Positions 8,514 to 16,933 are shown, counted from the first letter of the stretch. The stretch: 64,000 nucleotides of DNA from an uncultured Caulobacterales bacterium (GCA_903900155.1 CAIUMD010000062.1:62001-126000), one strand, 5' to 3'. Numbers and translations: made by a program. The notes: generated from the letters alone by a model not told the origin.

Positions 8514-9410
8514 ATGATGTGGCCAGGCTTTGGCCCGATCGTGGAACATATCGACCCGTTCGCGACTGCCGCGTACGAGGATCCGCGGCTGATATCCAAC
8601 TGCCGCTGCCCAGGGATTCCGTTGTCCGCCGAGCCGTCCGAACCGCCGATCGACCAGAGCAGCGCCGACCATCCGCCGGTGCGCCCCGTCGTCGGATTCT
8701 ATGGCCGCCAGCCGACCGGCTACTACGACCCGCCCCACGTCCACGATCGCGCCCAGTTCTCGTATCGGCTGGAAGGCGTGGCGGCGGTGCGGGCCGGCGA
8801 CGCCTCGATCGTGCTGCCGCCGGGGCGCGGGGTCTGGATCCCGGCCGGCCTGCGCCACGAGGTCAGCTGCGCGGGCCCCGCCGCCTACAACGTCCTCTAC
8901 GTGACGACCGCCGCCAGCCCTCAGCCCGACGGGCTGCGGGTGCTGGACATCAGTCCGTTCCTGCATGCCCTGGTCGAGGAGTTCCTGACTTTCGACGGCC
9001 TCTATGACGAGGCCGGGCGGGAAGGGGAGATCGTGCGCCTGATGCTGGGCGAGATCACCCGCGCGCCGCCCTCGACCGAGGCCGGTCCCAAGCTGCCCGA
9101 GGACGTCCGCCTGCAACGGGTCTGCGCCGCCCTGCGCCGCGATCCCGCCGACGGCCGCGACATCGACGCCTGGGCGACCGAGGCCGGCATGAGCCGCCGC
9201 ACCTTCACCCGCAACTTCCGCCAGGAGACGGGCATGAGCTTCGTGGCCTGGCGCCAGCAGCTGCGCATGACCCAGGCCGCCGCTCTGCTCGGCGCGGGCC
9301 AATCCTCGACCCAGGTCGCCCAGGCCCTGGGCTTCTCGTCGCTCAGCGCCTTCGCGACCCTGTTCCAGCGGTCGTTCGGGCTGTCACCGGGCCGCTACGC
9401 GCGTCGGTGA
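8514..9410 (+). CDS. AraC-family transcriptional regulator with cupin sensor domain
   Basis: A 298-residue protein. Residues of about 70-150 form a cupin-like sensor (PPHVHDRAQFSY, then LPPGRGVWIPAGLRHEV, both typical of AraC_binding). The last ~100 residues hold the two HTH units, seen in DIDAWATEAGMSRRTFTRNFRQETGMSF and STQVAQALGFSSLSAFATLFQRSFGLSPGRYARR. It is divergent from the siderophore-uptake operon, sharing a short intergenic region, so it is a candidate local regulator of that operon; the ligand is unknown. ATG codons at 8514 and 8517 both fit, and a start further downstream before the cupin cannot be excluded. The first ~45 residues have no recognised domain. Confidence 0.85.
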   Translation: MMWPGFGPIVEHIDPFATAAYEDPRLISNCRCPGIPLSAEPSEPPIDQSSADHPPVRPVVGFYGRQPTGYYDPPHVHDRAQFSYRLEGVAAVRAGDASIVLPPGRGVWIPAGLRHEVSCAGPAAYNVLYVTTAASPQPDGLRVLDISPFLHALVEEFLTFDGLYDEAGREGEIVRLMLGEITRAPPSTEAGPKLPEDVRLQRVCAALRRDPADGRDIDAWATEAGMSRRTFTRNFRQETGMSFVAWRQQLRMTQAAALLGAGQSSTQVAQALGFSSLSAFATLFQRSFGLSPGRYARR

Positions 9411-9416
9411 TTGCAG

Positions 9417-9437
9417 TTAAGAATGATTCGCATATCA
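9417..9437 (+). promoter_or_regulatory. Candidate Fur box
   Basis: The stretch around TTAAGAATGATTCGCATATC resembles the NATWAT hexamer array of Fur sites (AGAAT-GATTCG-CAT core). It sits 25 bases before the ATG of the PPOX-fold gene, starting seven bases after the AraC stop. The iron-uptake setting supports it, but the match is imperfect. Confidence 0.45.
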
Positions 9438-9461
9438 TGCTCCGCGGAAGCGGAGTTGAGT

Positions 9462-9899
9462 ATGAGCGAGCCGAACATCATCGGAGACGGGGCGGATCCG
9501 CCCAGGCTGGACCGCCATAGCCGCCGGTTCCTGGAGCGGTCGTCGTTCTTCTGCATCGGCTCGACCCGGCCCGACGGACGCGGCGACGTCAGCCCCCGTG
9601 GCGGCGAGGCCGGCTTCGTCCACGCGATCAGCGACACCGAACTGGCCTTCCCCGACCGTCCCGGCGCCGACCGTCTGGACGCTCTGGGCAACATCGTCCG
9701 CGAGCCGGGCGTCGGGCTGGTGTTCTTCGTCCCCGGCGTCGACGCGGTGCTGCGGCTGAACGGCCTGGCGCGGGTGACGACGCGCGAGGACCTGATGGTC
9801 CGCTTCACCCACGAAGGCCAGCGACCGCGCTCGGTGGTGCTGGTCGAGATCGCCGAGGTCCATTTCCTGAAACAGGACGTCCGGAACACCCACTGCTGA
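9462..9899 (+). CDS. Pyridoxamine 5'-phosphate oxidase-fold protein (MSMEG_1061-like)
   Basis: A 145-residue flavin-binding split-barrel protein. Recognisable features are the early SSFFCIGSTRPDGRGDVSPRG segment, with the SP(R/K)G motif typical of general-stress/PPOX FMN proteins, and a later core segment GVGLVFFVPGVDAVLRLNG. The start at 9462 gives the usual N-terminus; the open frame upstream covers the Fur-like box. It lies between the AraC gene and the FecI sigma gene, all on the plus strand, and behind a candidate Fur box. A flavin-dependent role in iron or siderophore handling is therefore possible but inferred. The substrate cannot be stated from sequence. Confidence 0.78.
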   Translation: MSEPNIIGDGADPPRLDRHSRRFLERSSFFCIGSTRPDGRGDVSPRGGEAGFVHAISDTELAFPDRPGADRLDALGNIVREPGVGLVFFVPGVDAVLRLNGLARVTTREDLMVRFTHEGQRPRSVVLVEIAEVHFLKQDVRNTHC

Positions 9900-9958
9900 G
9901 GGTACGGGTTTCTGCCGCCGGTGCGTGTTCGAGAGAATGGCCGGCGCTGGAGTTCCGC

Positions 9959-10522
9959 ATGCTCCTGGAGCATGAACAGTTCATGGAGGGACCCAACGAT
10001 CCGTGCGCGAGCGATCGGGGCCGTCGCGCCCAGGCGCGCGCGGCGTCCCTGTCCGAGCCGCTGGCCGCTTTTTTCCGCCGCCGCCTGGGGTCCTGCCAGG
10101 AGGCCGAGGTCGAGGACCTGGTGCAGGAGGTCTTCGTCCGAGCCGCCGACCAACTGAGCTTGGCCGAGGAAGAGCACGCGCGGGCCTATGTCTTTCGCGT
10201 CGCCGCCAGCGTGTGGATCGATCGCCATCGGCGGCGCCAGGCCCGGCGGGCGGATCGGCACGTGCCCTTCGACCCGGATCGTCATGATGGCCAGGGCCTG
10301 GACCTGGCTCGCCAGTTGGACGCGCGCGAGACCTTGCGCCTCGCCACCCAGGCGCTGGCGACCCTGCCCGAGCGCACCCGGGCCATCTTCATCCTTCGCC
10401 GTATCGAGGGGCTGGCCGTTCGTGAGGTCGCCCATCGGCTGGGCCTGTCGACCAGCGCGGTCGAGAAGCACATGGTCCGCGCCCTCGAACACCTGCTGGC
10501 GCATACGAGGATCCCGCGATGA
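9959..10522 (+). CDS. ECF RNA polymerase sigma factor, FecI-like
   Basis: A 187-residue extracytoplasmic-function sigma factor. Region 2 is seen at about residues 45-100 (EVEDLVQEVFVRAADQ, then ARAYVFRVAASVWIDRHRRRQ). Region 4 is at about 125-180 (LPERTRAIFILRRIEGLAVREVAHRLGLSTSAVEKHMVRAL). This layout is characteristic of iron-responsive FecI sigma factors. The start at 9959 has CTGGAG a few bases upstream. The stop overlaps the start of the anti-sigma/FecR gene by four bases (ATGA). It probably directs polymerase to one or more TonB receptor promoters, perhaps the siderophore operon at 4-8 kb (inference). Confidence 0.93.
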   Translation: MLLEHEQFMEGPNDPCASDRGRRAQARAASLSEPLAAFFRRRLGSCQEAEVEDLVQEVFVRAADQLSLAEEEHARAYVFRVAASVWIDRHRRRQARRADRHVPFDPDRHDGQGLDLARQLDARETLRLATQALATLPERTRAIFILRRIEGLAVREVAHRLGLSTSAVEKHMVRALEHLLAHTRIPR

Positions 10523-11520
10523 CCGACCGTATGCTCAGCGATCTTTCGGGCCTGCCGCCGGACCAGGCCGCCGCCCGCCTGCTGGTCGAGATCGACGAGG
10601 CCGATCCGATCCAGGCCGCGCGCCTGGACGCCTGGCTGGACCAGGATCCGGCCCATCGCGAGGCGTGGCTGGACGCCCAGGAGATGCTGGCCAGCTTCGA
10701 CTTCGCCGACGAGCACCGGCCGCTGGACCTGCCGCGCCGTCGCGCCAAGGCGCTAAGGGGGCCGCGCTCGGTCACGCCGTGGCTGGCCGCCGCCGCCTGC
10801 GCGGTGGCGGCGGTTGGGCTGGCCGTGACCCTGGCGCCGTGGAAGGCCGATCCCGTAGCGCCTTCGACGGCGACCCAGACCATCGACTTCGAGACCGCCG
10901 CTCAACAGCGCCTGTTCCCGATGCCCGACGGCAGCAAGGCGACCCTGGCGCCGGGCAGCGCCCTGGACCTGGCCTATACGGCCGGAGAACGGCGGGCGCG
11001 GCTCGTGCGGGGGCAGGCCTATTTCGACGTCGCCCATGACGCCACGCGGCCCTTCGTGGTCGAGGCCGAAGGCAGGTTGGTCACGGCGCTGGGCACGCGC
11101 TTCGACGTGCGCAGCGACTCCGAAGGCCTGCGGGTGGCCCTGCTGGAAGGCAGCGTCCGCGTCGACGTGCCGGGCGCCAGTCCCGCCCAGGCTGCCGTCG
11201 TGCTGCGTCCAGGCCAGGAACTGCTGGTCGCGCCGGGCAAGCCCGAGGTGGTGCGCCAGGCCGATACGATCCGCGTCGAAACCTGGCGCGAGACCCGCCT
11301 GGTGTTCGACGACAAGCCGCTGAGTGAAGTGGTCGCCGAGCTCAATCGCTACGCCGTGCTGCAGCTGGTGATCGACGATCCGTGGGTGGCGGCCCTGCGG
11401 ATCACTGGCCAGTTCCGCGCTGGCGACAACGCCCGCTTCGCTCGCGGCCTGGCGAAGCTCTATCCGGTGCGGGCCGTGCCCGATGGGCCGGGCCGGCTGA
11501 AGCTGGTGCGAGCCGACTAG
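10519..11520 (+). CDS. FecR-family anti-sigma/sigma regulator
   Basis: A 333-residue inner membrane signal transducer paired with the upstream ECF sigma gene. Visible parts are an N-terminal cytoplasmic DUF4880 domain (ARLDAWLDQDPAHREAWLDA), one membrane helix at about residues 90-108 (TPWLAAAACAVAAVGLAVT), and a periplasmic FecR domain (MPDGSKATLAPGSALDLAYT, FDVAHDATRPFVVEA, TALGTRFDVR). At the C-terminus is a DUF4974/STN-like segment (VFDDKPLSEVVAELNRYA). Such proteins carry the signal from a ligand-loaded TonB transducer to the sigma factor. No receptor with an N-terminal STN domain is evident in this window, so the signalling partner may be elsewhere. The TAG stop overlaps the convergent AraC gene's stop. 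Confidence 0.92.
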   Translation: MTDRMLSDLSGLPPDQAAARLLVEIDEADPIQAARLDAWLDQDPAHREAWLDAQEMLASFDFADEHRPLDLPRRRAKALRGPRSVTPWLAAAACAVAAVGLAVTLAPWKADPVAPSTATQTIDFETAAQQRLFPMPDGSKATLAPGSALDLAYTAGERRARLVRGQAYFDVAHDATRPFVVEAEGRLVTALGTRFDVRSDSEGLRVALLEGSVRVDVPGASPAQAAVVLRPGQELLVAPGKPEVVRQADTIRVETWRETRLVFDDKPLSEVVAELNRYAVLQLVIDDPWVAALRITGQFRAGDNARFARGLAKLYPVRAVPDGPGRLKLVRAD

Positions 11521-11924
11521 ACCTTGCGCTGATCGCGTCGCCAGGCCGTGGGCGTCGTGCCCGTCAGGCGACGAAAGCGGTTGGTGAAGTGGGACTGGTC
11601 GGCGAAGCCGCAGGCCAGGGCGATCTGGTTCAGCGGCTCGTCGGTGGTGGCCATCAGCATCTTAGCCCGATCCAGGCGCTTGCGGGTGATCAGGGCGCGG
11701 GGGGCGAGGCCAAAGGTGTCCTTGCAGGCCCGGCCGAAATAGCCCGGTCCGACGCCCGAGAAGGCGGCGATGCGGGCGACGCTGAGCGGCAGGCTCAGAT
11801 TTTCGTCGATGAACCGCTCGACCTGACGGGCGCGCCAGGGCGCCAGGCCGCCGATCTTTGGCGGCTCGTAGTGGGACGGCTCGCGATAGGTATGAGTTTC
11901 GACGTCCCCGACATGGCCCAGCAT
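11517..11924 (-). CDS. Short AraC-family transcriptional regulator (DNA-binding domain only)
   Basis: A 135-residue protein that is almost only the AraC HTH pair: residues of about 30-130 include LSLPLSVARIAAFSGVGPGYF and EPLNQIALACGFADQSHFTNRFRRLTGTTPTAWRRD. The ATG at 11922-11924 has a good Shine-Dalgarno (GGGGAGAAC). The longer upstream frame (to 12083) is antisense-like to the hydrolase tail and lacks family similarity. With no sensor domain, the protein is either constitutively active or regulated by its own amount, like SoxS/MarA-size proteins. It lies 101 bases downstream of an exported alpha/beta hydrolase gene on the same strand and may share its transcript. Confidence 0.85.
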   Translation of the reverse strand: MLGHVGDVETHTYREPSHYEPPKIGGLAPWRARQVERFIDENLSLPLSVARIAAFSGVGPGYFGRACKDTFGLAPRALITRKRLDRAKMLMATTDEPLNQIALACGFADQSHFTNRFRRLTGTTPTAWRRDQRKV

Positions 11925-12025
11925 GATGTTCTCCCCGAGACCCCAGAGGCCTCGACAGTGAACACGCACGGCGCCGGAGAACCCGTACGCCGTGCGCTGA
12001 GAAGACTTCAGAGTTTGGGCGAGGA

Positions 12026-13003
12026 TCAGGCCTTGATGAAGGCCAGCAGGTCGGGGTTCACCACCTCGGGGTGGGTCGTGCACAGGCCGTGCGGCAGGCC
12101 CTTGTAGGTCTTCAGCGTACCGTTCTTCAGCAGCTTGACCGACAGCGGCGCGCTATCCGCATACGGAACGATCTGGTCGTCGTCGCCGTGCATGACCAGG
12201 GTCGGGACCGTGATGGCCTTGAGGTCCTCGGTGAAGTCGGTCTCCGAGAAGGCCTTGATGCAGTCGTAGTGGGCCTTGACGCCGCCCATCATGCCCTGGC
12301 GCCACCAGTTCAGGATCACGCCCTGGTCGACCTTCGCGCCCGCGCGATTGTAGCCGTAGAACGGGCCGGCCGGCACGTCTTGGAAGAACTGGGCGCGGTT
12401 GCCGGCGGTGGCGGCGCGGAAACCGTCGAACACCTCCAGCGGCAGGCCGCCGGGGTTCTTGTCGGACTTGACCATGATCGGCGGCACGGCCCCGATCAGC
12501 ACGGCCTTGGCCACCCGGCCGGGCTCGGCGCGGGCCACGTAGCGGGCGACTTCGCCGCCGCCGGTCGAGTGGCCGATATGGACAGCGTTCTTCAGGTCCA
12601 GGTGCTTGGCCAGCGCGATCATGTCGGCGGCGTAGGTGTCCATCTCGTTACCCGTATCGGTCTGGGTCGAGCGGCCGTGGCCCCGGCGGTCGTGGGCGAT
12701 CACCCGGAAGCCCTGGGCGTAGAAGAACATCATCTGGTTGTCCCAGTCGTCCGCGCTCAGCGGCCAGCCGTGATGGAACACGATCGGCTGGGCGGTCTTG
12801 GGACCCCAGTCCTTGTAGTAGATCTGGACGCCGTCCTTGGTGGTGACAAAGCCGCTGCTCATCTGGGTCATTCCTTGTTGGTTCTGAGGTTGGGCCGTGC
12901 AGGCCGCCTGGGGCGCGGCCATCGCCAGGAGGGCGATGCCGAGGCCTCCGCCGACGACGCCGCGACGCGTGACATCGTCGTCCTTGGGTTCGGGTGAGTT
13001 CAT
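12026..13003 (-). CDS. Exported alpha/beta hydrolase, non-haem chloroperoxidase-like
   Basis: A protein of about 325 residues with a Tat-type signal: [22 protein letters not shown] at about residues 13-35. The mature part begins near the [19 protein letters not shown] motif, typical of the non-haem chloroperoxidase/arylesterase group. The hydrolase fold shows the oxyanion segment [11 protein letters not shown], nucleophile elbow GHSTGG, late acid in [15 protein letters not shown] and catalytic His in [10 protein letters not shown]. Family members hydrolyse esters or lactones and can show perhydrolase activity; the natural substrate is unknown. Two adjacent ATGs (13006, 13003) are possible starts. 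There is no convincing lipobox before the Cys. A short AraC gene follows on the same strand. Confidence 0.9.
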   Translation of the reverse strand: MNSPEPKDDDVTRRGVVGGGLGIALLAMAAPQAACTAQPQNQQGMTQMSSGFVTTKDGVQIYYKDWGPKTAQPIVFHHGWPLSADDWDNQMMFFYAQGFRVIAHDRRGHGRSTQTDTGNEMDTYAADMIALAKHLDLKNAVHIGHSTGGGEVARYVARAEPGRVAKAVLIGAVPPIMVKSDKNPGGLPLEVFDGFRAATAGNRAQFFQDVPAGPFYGYNRAGAKVDQGVILNWWRQGMMGGVKAHYDCIKAFSETDFTEDLKAITVPTLVMHGDDDQIVPYADSAPLSVKLLKNGTLKTYKGLPHGLCTTHPEVVNPDLLAFIKA

Positions 13004-13231
13004 CAAAGCCCCCGTTTTTCGAACGCGGGCATCCTTGGTCCGGCGGGGCTGGACGGTCTTGCACCAACCAAGCGTGATCCATGGTCAGTTTGTTCAATCC
13101 CGGCGGGCGCGATCTCGCCAAGCTTGCGGTCTCGGTTGGCGTCGTGGGTTCGGGTCCGCCACCACCGCTGCAGACTGGACCCGAAGGGCCGTTCCGACCG
13201 GTTCCCCGGCCGGCGGGGCGGCCCGCTTTTC

Positions 13232-13402
13232 TCAGACCCGTCGTTTGAGCCTCGCCCAGACGATCACCACCAGCGGGACCGCCAGGCCGATCCACGAGAT
13301 CCAGTCGTTGAGGCCGTCGCCCAGCAGGGCGGCGACCAGGCCGATCAGGCTGACGACGGCGATCGCGATCGGGGCGGCCCAGACGCGGCGGAAGGGGCTC
13401 AT
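13232..13402 (-). CDS. Small membrane protein downstream of a PepSY gene
   Basis: A 56-residue protein beginning MSPFRRVWAAP, with two hydrophobic helices (AIAVVSLIGLVAALLGDGL and WIGLAVPLVVIVWARL) and a basic tail KRRV. Its ATG overlaps the stop of the PepSY gene by four bases (ATGA), which makes translational coupling and a real gene likely despite its size. I recognise no family with confidence; similar tiny partners follow PepSY genes in other proteobacteria. The same frame stays open far upstream, but that part is out-of-frame shadow of the PepSY gene. Confidence 0.65.
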   Translation of the reverse strand: MSPFRRVWAAPIAIAVVSLIGLVAALLGDGLNDWISWIGLAVPLVVIVWARLKRRV

Positions 13403-14499
13403 GACGCCTCTCCGCCGCGGCGCTTGGAGAGCCACAGATAGAGGCCGGTGACCAGGACCACGATGGTCACGACGTCCAGCAGCGCCCACAGGATCTTCAG
13501 CGGCAGGCCGCCATAGTCGCCAAAGTGCAGCGGCTGCGACAGCAGCAGCGCCTGGGCGTACCAGGGCATGCGGCGCATGGCGGTCAGCTGGCCGGTCTCG
13601 GCGTCGATCAGGGCCGGAGTCAGCAGCTTCTCGGTGGCCGGCGTCTCGCCCTGCATGAAGACGGCATAGTGGTGGTTGCTCGAGAACGAGCCGCCCGGGA
13701 ACGCCACGAACTGCACCCGCATGCCCGGCGCGGCGGCCTGGGCGGTGGCCACGGCCTGGCCGATCGAGCTCAGCTGCGTCGGGACGGGCCTGCCCTTGTA
13801 GGGCGCGGTCATGGCGGCCAGTTCGTTGGCCTTCCACACCTGGATGATCGGCTCCGACAGCGTGTTGATGACCCCGGTCAGGCCCACCACGATGACCCAG
13901 GCGGCCGTCACCACGCCCAGCAGGTTGTGATAGTCCAGCCACTTTAGCCGGCTCGAGCGCGAGACGCGCACCGTGCCGAAGTCCAGCTTGCGCATGAAGG
14001 GCGGGTATACGACCAGGCCCGAGACGATGGCCGCCGTGAACAGCAGGCCCATGAAGCCCAGGAACAGCAGGCCGGGCAAGCCCAGGAACATGTCCTTGTG
14101 GATGCGCAGGATGATGTCCATAACCCCGCCCGCCGCGCCGCCGGGCGCCAGGATCTTGCCGGTGGTCAGGTCGATCGACGCAAAATGCATCTGGCTTTCG
14201 GGCGCGTCGGGGCGCGGGCCGCTGGTGACGTTCACCACCGGGCGTTCGATGTCGAAGCTCATGAACAGGCCGACCTCGCCGGGGCGGGTCTTCAGCGCGG
14301 TGTCCAGCACCTCGTCCAGGGTCGCGAGGCGCTGACCCGGCTGGGCGACGATCTTCGGATCGTGGTTCAACGCTCCGTCGATCTCGTCGTGAAACACCAG
14401 CGGCAGGCCAGTCAGGCACAGCATCAGCAGGAACGCCGTGCAGATCAGGCTGGTCCATTTGTGGATCAGGGTCCAGGCGCGGACGGTCTTGGGCGTCAT
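13399..14499 (-). CDS. PepSY-associated transmembrane protein
   Basis: A 366-residue inner membrane protein, shorter than the siderophore-linked PepSY protein at 6.6-8.2 kb. The first helix is at about residues 15-35 (WTSLICTAFLLMLCLTGLPLVFHDEID). A periplasmic PepSY domain follows, then helices around LLFLGFMGLLFTAAIVSGLVVYP and LDYHNLLGVVTAAWVIVVGLTGVINT, a second PepSY-like stretch, and a final helix (LLDVVTIVVLVTGLYLWLSKRR). Histidines in HKW, HKD and YHN fit haem-binding in PepSY-type iron reductases. That function is inferred from the family. No TonB receptor is adjacent, although the scar just upstream suggests a larger locus once existed. The Shine-Dalgarno is weak (GAG). Confidence 0.85.
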   Translation of the reverse strand: MTPKTVRAWTLIHKWTSLICTAFLLMLCLTGLPLVFHDEIDGALNHDPKIVAQPGQRLATLDEVLDTALKTRPGEVGLFMSFDIERPVVNVTSGPRPDAPESQMHFASIDLTTGKILAPGGAAGGVMDIILRIHKDMFLGLPGLLFLGFMGLLFTAAIVSGLVVYPPFMRKLDFGTVRVSRSSRLKWLDYHNLLGVVTAAWVIVVGLTGVINTLSEPIIQVWKANELAAMTAPYKGRPVPTQLSSIGQAVATAQAAAPGMRVQFVAFPGGSFSSNHHYAVFMQGETPATEKLLTPALIDAETGQLTAMRRMPWYAQALLLSQPLHFGDYGGLPLKILWALLDVVTIVVLVTGLYLWLSKRRGGEAS

Positions 14500-14774
14500 C
14501 GAGAGCTCGGCGAATGAGAAGCGTTCGCGTAGCGGTTCCGATGGCGCGGAGCAAGGTGGCGTGTCCCCGGTTCGACAGGCAGGCCGCGCCGGGGACGCCC
14601 GCGCCCTGGCCGGGACCGCCGGGACTCTGGAAGTCGAAGCCCGGATCCTTGCGCGACTTGCCTGTCCCGAAGGTCCAGGCCCGGCTCAGCGCCGGGGTGT
14701 CGATCACCTGCTTGTCGCGGAACAGGCCGAAGGCGTTCTGCACCGTGACCGCCGGCGGCAGCCGGTCGCCACCA
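14500..14774 (-). other. Unassigned spacer with coding-like open frame
   Basis: These 275 bases separate the intact PepSY gene from the PepSY remnant. One minus-strand frame stays open and gives plausible protein sequence (VQNAFGLFRDKQVIDTPAL, then SRAWTFGTGKSRKDPGFDF). A second frame reads straight into the PepSY start. I do not recognise either. Given the deleted genes next door, a fragment of a lost gene is the likeliest reading, but no family can be named. Confidence 0.4.
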
Positions 14775-15314
14775 CTAAGCGGCCGATTTGGGTTTCAGCG
14801 TCGTGGCCGCCAGCAGGGCGGCCGTGGCCAGCAGGCTGGCGTCGATGATCCAGCCCACCGCATCGACCATCGCCCCGAAGTTGAAGCCGGCATGGGCCAC
14901 GGCGACCAGGGCCAGCAGGCCGGCGGCGATGCGGCGCAGGGCGATCGAGATGCCGGCCGGCGTGCCGACGATGGCCGAGGCGCAGGCCGCCAGGGTCGCC
15001 AAGCCCCAGACCGAGATGCGGTTGTGCAGGTCGGCCTCCTGCAGGCGCTTTGAGCCGCCCCAACGAAACGCGAAGGCGTCCTTGAATACGCGCGGATGCG
15101 ACAGCACGCCCGACAGCAGCGACGACAGCAGCGCCACGCCCGTCAGGCCGACGATGAAGCCGCCGCAGGCGCGAGGCAGATGCAGCACGGTGTGCAACTC
15201 GGCCTGGAACTCCGTCCAGGGCGTCTTCTGCTCGGCCGAGCCCATGACCGCGCCCGAGCCGGCGCCCAGCCTGACGCCGTACTGGCCGTCGATGCTGCGC
15301 TCGGTGCAGGCCAA
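14775..15314 (-). pseudogene. PepSY-family remnant with N-terminal and central deletions
   Basis: The open frame of about 170 residues has unmistakable PepSY-protein blocks: ELHTVLHLPRACGGF, LLSGVLSHPRVFKDAFAF and LHNRISVWGL, then jumps to C-terminal membrane helices (IAAGLLALVAVAHAGFNFGAM, LLATAALLAATTLKP). Compared with the intact PepSY protein at 6.6-8.2 kb, it lacks the first helix and first PepSY domain. The xxHN-LALPFH-type motif breaks after VWGL, where the next helices and second PepSY domain should be. The few residues before DGQYGV (about 15290) belong to the neighbouring GH43 tail read backwards. A family of about 500 residues reduced to about 170, with no start signal, indicates a dead gene. 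Confidence 0.65.
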
Positions 15315-15477
15315 GGTCGTGTTCAGCTACAGCCTGGACGGCGTGACCTTCCAGCCCGTCGGCGAGCCGTTCGTCAGCAAGCCCGGCCGCTGGGTCGGGG
15401 CGCAGGTGGGCCTGTTCGCCCAGGCGCCGACCGGCATCGGCTGGGCGGACGTCGACGACTTCGTGGTCGCGCCCTAA
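15304..15477 (+). pseudogene. C-terminal fragment of a GH43-type glycoside hydrolase
   Basis: About 57 in-frame residues ending at TAA match the terminal beta-sandwich of GH43 xylosidase/arabinofuranosidase enzymes: FSYSLDGVTFQPVGEPF, GRWVGAQVGLFAQAP, then WADVDDFVVAP. No catalytic domain precedes it; sequence to the left belongs to the minus-strand PepSY remnant, so the fragment starts at a breakpoint near 15290-15305. Its stop overlaps the stop region of the convergent deacylase gene. It is evidence of a deletion or inversion, not a working gene. The family assignment rests on pattern recognition of the last ~55 residues. Confidence 0.6.
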
Positions 15478-16925
15478 GCGGCGCGGCGCAGGAAGCGGCC
15501 GGCGCGCTGCGGAGTCGGCCCGCCGTCCGACCAGGCCAGCACGCCGTTGACGAAGACGTGGGCGACGCCGCGCGCCGCCTGGGTGGGCGCCTCGTAGGTG
15601 GCCAGGTCCAGGATGGTGCCTGCGTCGAACACGGTGACGTCGGCCTTCATGCCCACGGCGATGCGGCCGCGGTCCTTCAGGCGGAAGGTCTGGGCGGCCA
15701 GGCCGGTCATCTTGTGCACGGCGGCCTCCAGGGTCATCAGGCCCAGGTCGCGGGCATAGTGGCCCAGCACGCGGGGGAAGGCCCCCCACAGGCGCGGATG
15801 GGGCAGGGTGTCGTGCGGCAGGCCGTCCGAGCCGATCATGCAGCAGGCGTGGCTGAGGATGGCCCGCATGTCGCTTTCGGCCATCTGGAAGTAGCTGGCG
15901 CCGCCGGGTTGCAGCCGCTCGGCCGCTTCGGGCTCGGTCAGGCCCCACTCTTCCGCGATCGACTTCAAGGTTCGGCCGCCCATCTCGGGATGCGGCTCGG
16001 ACCAGTTGATCAGGATCTCGATCTCGCCGTCGGCCAGGTCGGGGCGGATGATCGTCGAGCCGGCCGTGTAGGGATAGCAGTCGAGGTAGACTGGTTGCTT
16101 CTGGCGGGTGTGATCGATCAGGCCCAGGGTCTCGGCCGCGCGGCCCCAGTTGCGCACGCCGGCGCACTTATGGTGCGACAGGATCAACGGAGCAGGGCCG
16201 GTTGAGGCGACCTCGAAGGCCTCCTTCAACGCCTCGATGATGCCCTCGCGCTCGTCGCGGATATGGGCCGTGTAGACGCCGCCGGCCTTGGCGACCGTGT
16301 GGGCCAGGCCTTGCAGTTCCGCGACATCGGCCGCCTGGGCCGGGGCATAGAAGACGCCGGAGCTGAGGCCCAGGGCCCCTTCGTCCAAGGCGTCCTGCAG
16401 CAGCGCGTCCATGCGCGCGCGCTGAGCGGCGTCGGCGGGGCGCTCCAGGTCGTCCATCGCCACCACCCGCAGGGCCGAGTGGCCGACCAGGGCGGCGACA
16501 TTGACGCGCGGCGCGGCCGCTTCCACCGCCCGGCGGTAGTCGGCGAAGGTGTCGTAGGCGAAGTCCTCGCGCGCGCCCAGCAAGTTGAACGGCTCGGCGA
16601 CGGCGTCCTCGAAGCGCAGCAGCGGGGCCGAGATCCCGCAGTTGCCGGCCACCACCGTGGTGACCCCCTGGCTGATCTTGGGCGTCATGTCCGGCTGGGT
16701 GATGCAGATCAGGTCGTCGTGCGTGTGCACGTCGATGAAGCCGGGGGCGACGACCAGACCGGTGACGTCGACGACCTCGCGGGCCTCGATCATCAGCTCC
16801 GGACCAATGGCGACGATGACGTCGTCCTTGATCGCCACGTCGGCCGCGAAGGCCTGACCGCCGCCGCCGTCGATGACCAGGCCGTTCTTGAGGAGGATGT
16901 CGGCGGTGATGCTGTCTGTGACCAT
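15474..16925 (-). CDS. N-acyl-D-amino-acid deacylase / D-aminoacylase-type amidohydrolase
   Basis: A 483-residue cytoplasmic metal-dependent amidohydrolase that should release free D-amino acids from N-acylated forms. Key features are the metal site HTHDD in APGFIDVHTHDDL, the GNCGIS motif with the conserved Cys, GALGLSSGVFYAP, AHIRDER, LSHHKC, and the late SDGLPHD containing the conserved catalytic Asp. The order and length match the D-aminoacylase family. The gene starts eight bases after the stop of the D-serine dehydratase/D-threonine aldolase-like gene, so the two belong to one operon with RidA. Acyl-chain and amino-acid specificity cannot be read. Confidence 0.93.
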   Translation of the reverse strand: MVTDSITADILLKNGLVIDGGGGQAFAADVAIKDDVIVAIGPELMIEAREVVDVTGLVVAPGFIDVHTHDDLICITQPDMTPKISQGVTTVVAGNCGISAPLLRFEDAVAEPFNLLGAREDFAYDTFADYRRAVEAAAPRVNVAALVGHSALRVVAMDDLERPADAAQRARMDALLQDALDEGALGLSSGVFYAPAQAADVAELQGLAHTVAKAGGVYTAHIRDEREGIIEALKEAFEVASTGPAPLILSHHKCAGVRNWGRAAETLGLIDHTRQKQPVYLDCYPYTAGSTIIRPDLADGEIEILINWSEPHPEMGGRTLKSIAEEWGLTEPEAAERLQPGGASYFQMAESDMRAILSHACCMIGSDGLPHDTLPHPRLWGAFPRVLGHYARDLGLMTLEAAVHKMTGLAAQTFRLKDRGRIAVGMKADVTVFDAGTILDLATYEAPTQAARGVAHVFVNGVLAWSDGGPTPQRAGRFLRRAA

Positions 16926-16933
16926 GATACGCG

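Noticed and set aside
8443-8514. ATG start at 8514 for the DUF3649 gene
   Set aside because: It would overlap the first codon of the divergent AraC gene and leave no promoter; the GTG at 8442 has a good ribosome site.
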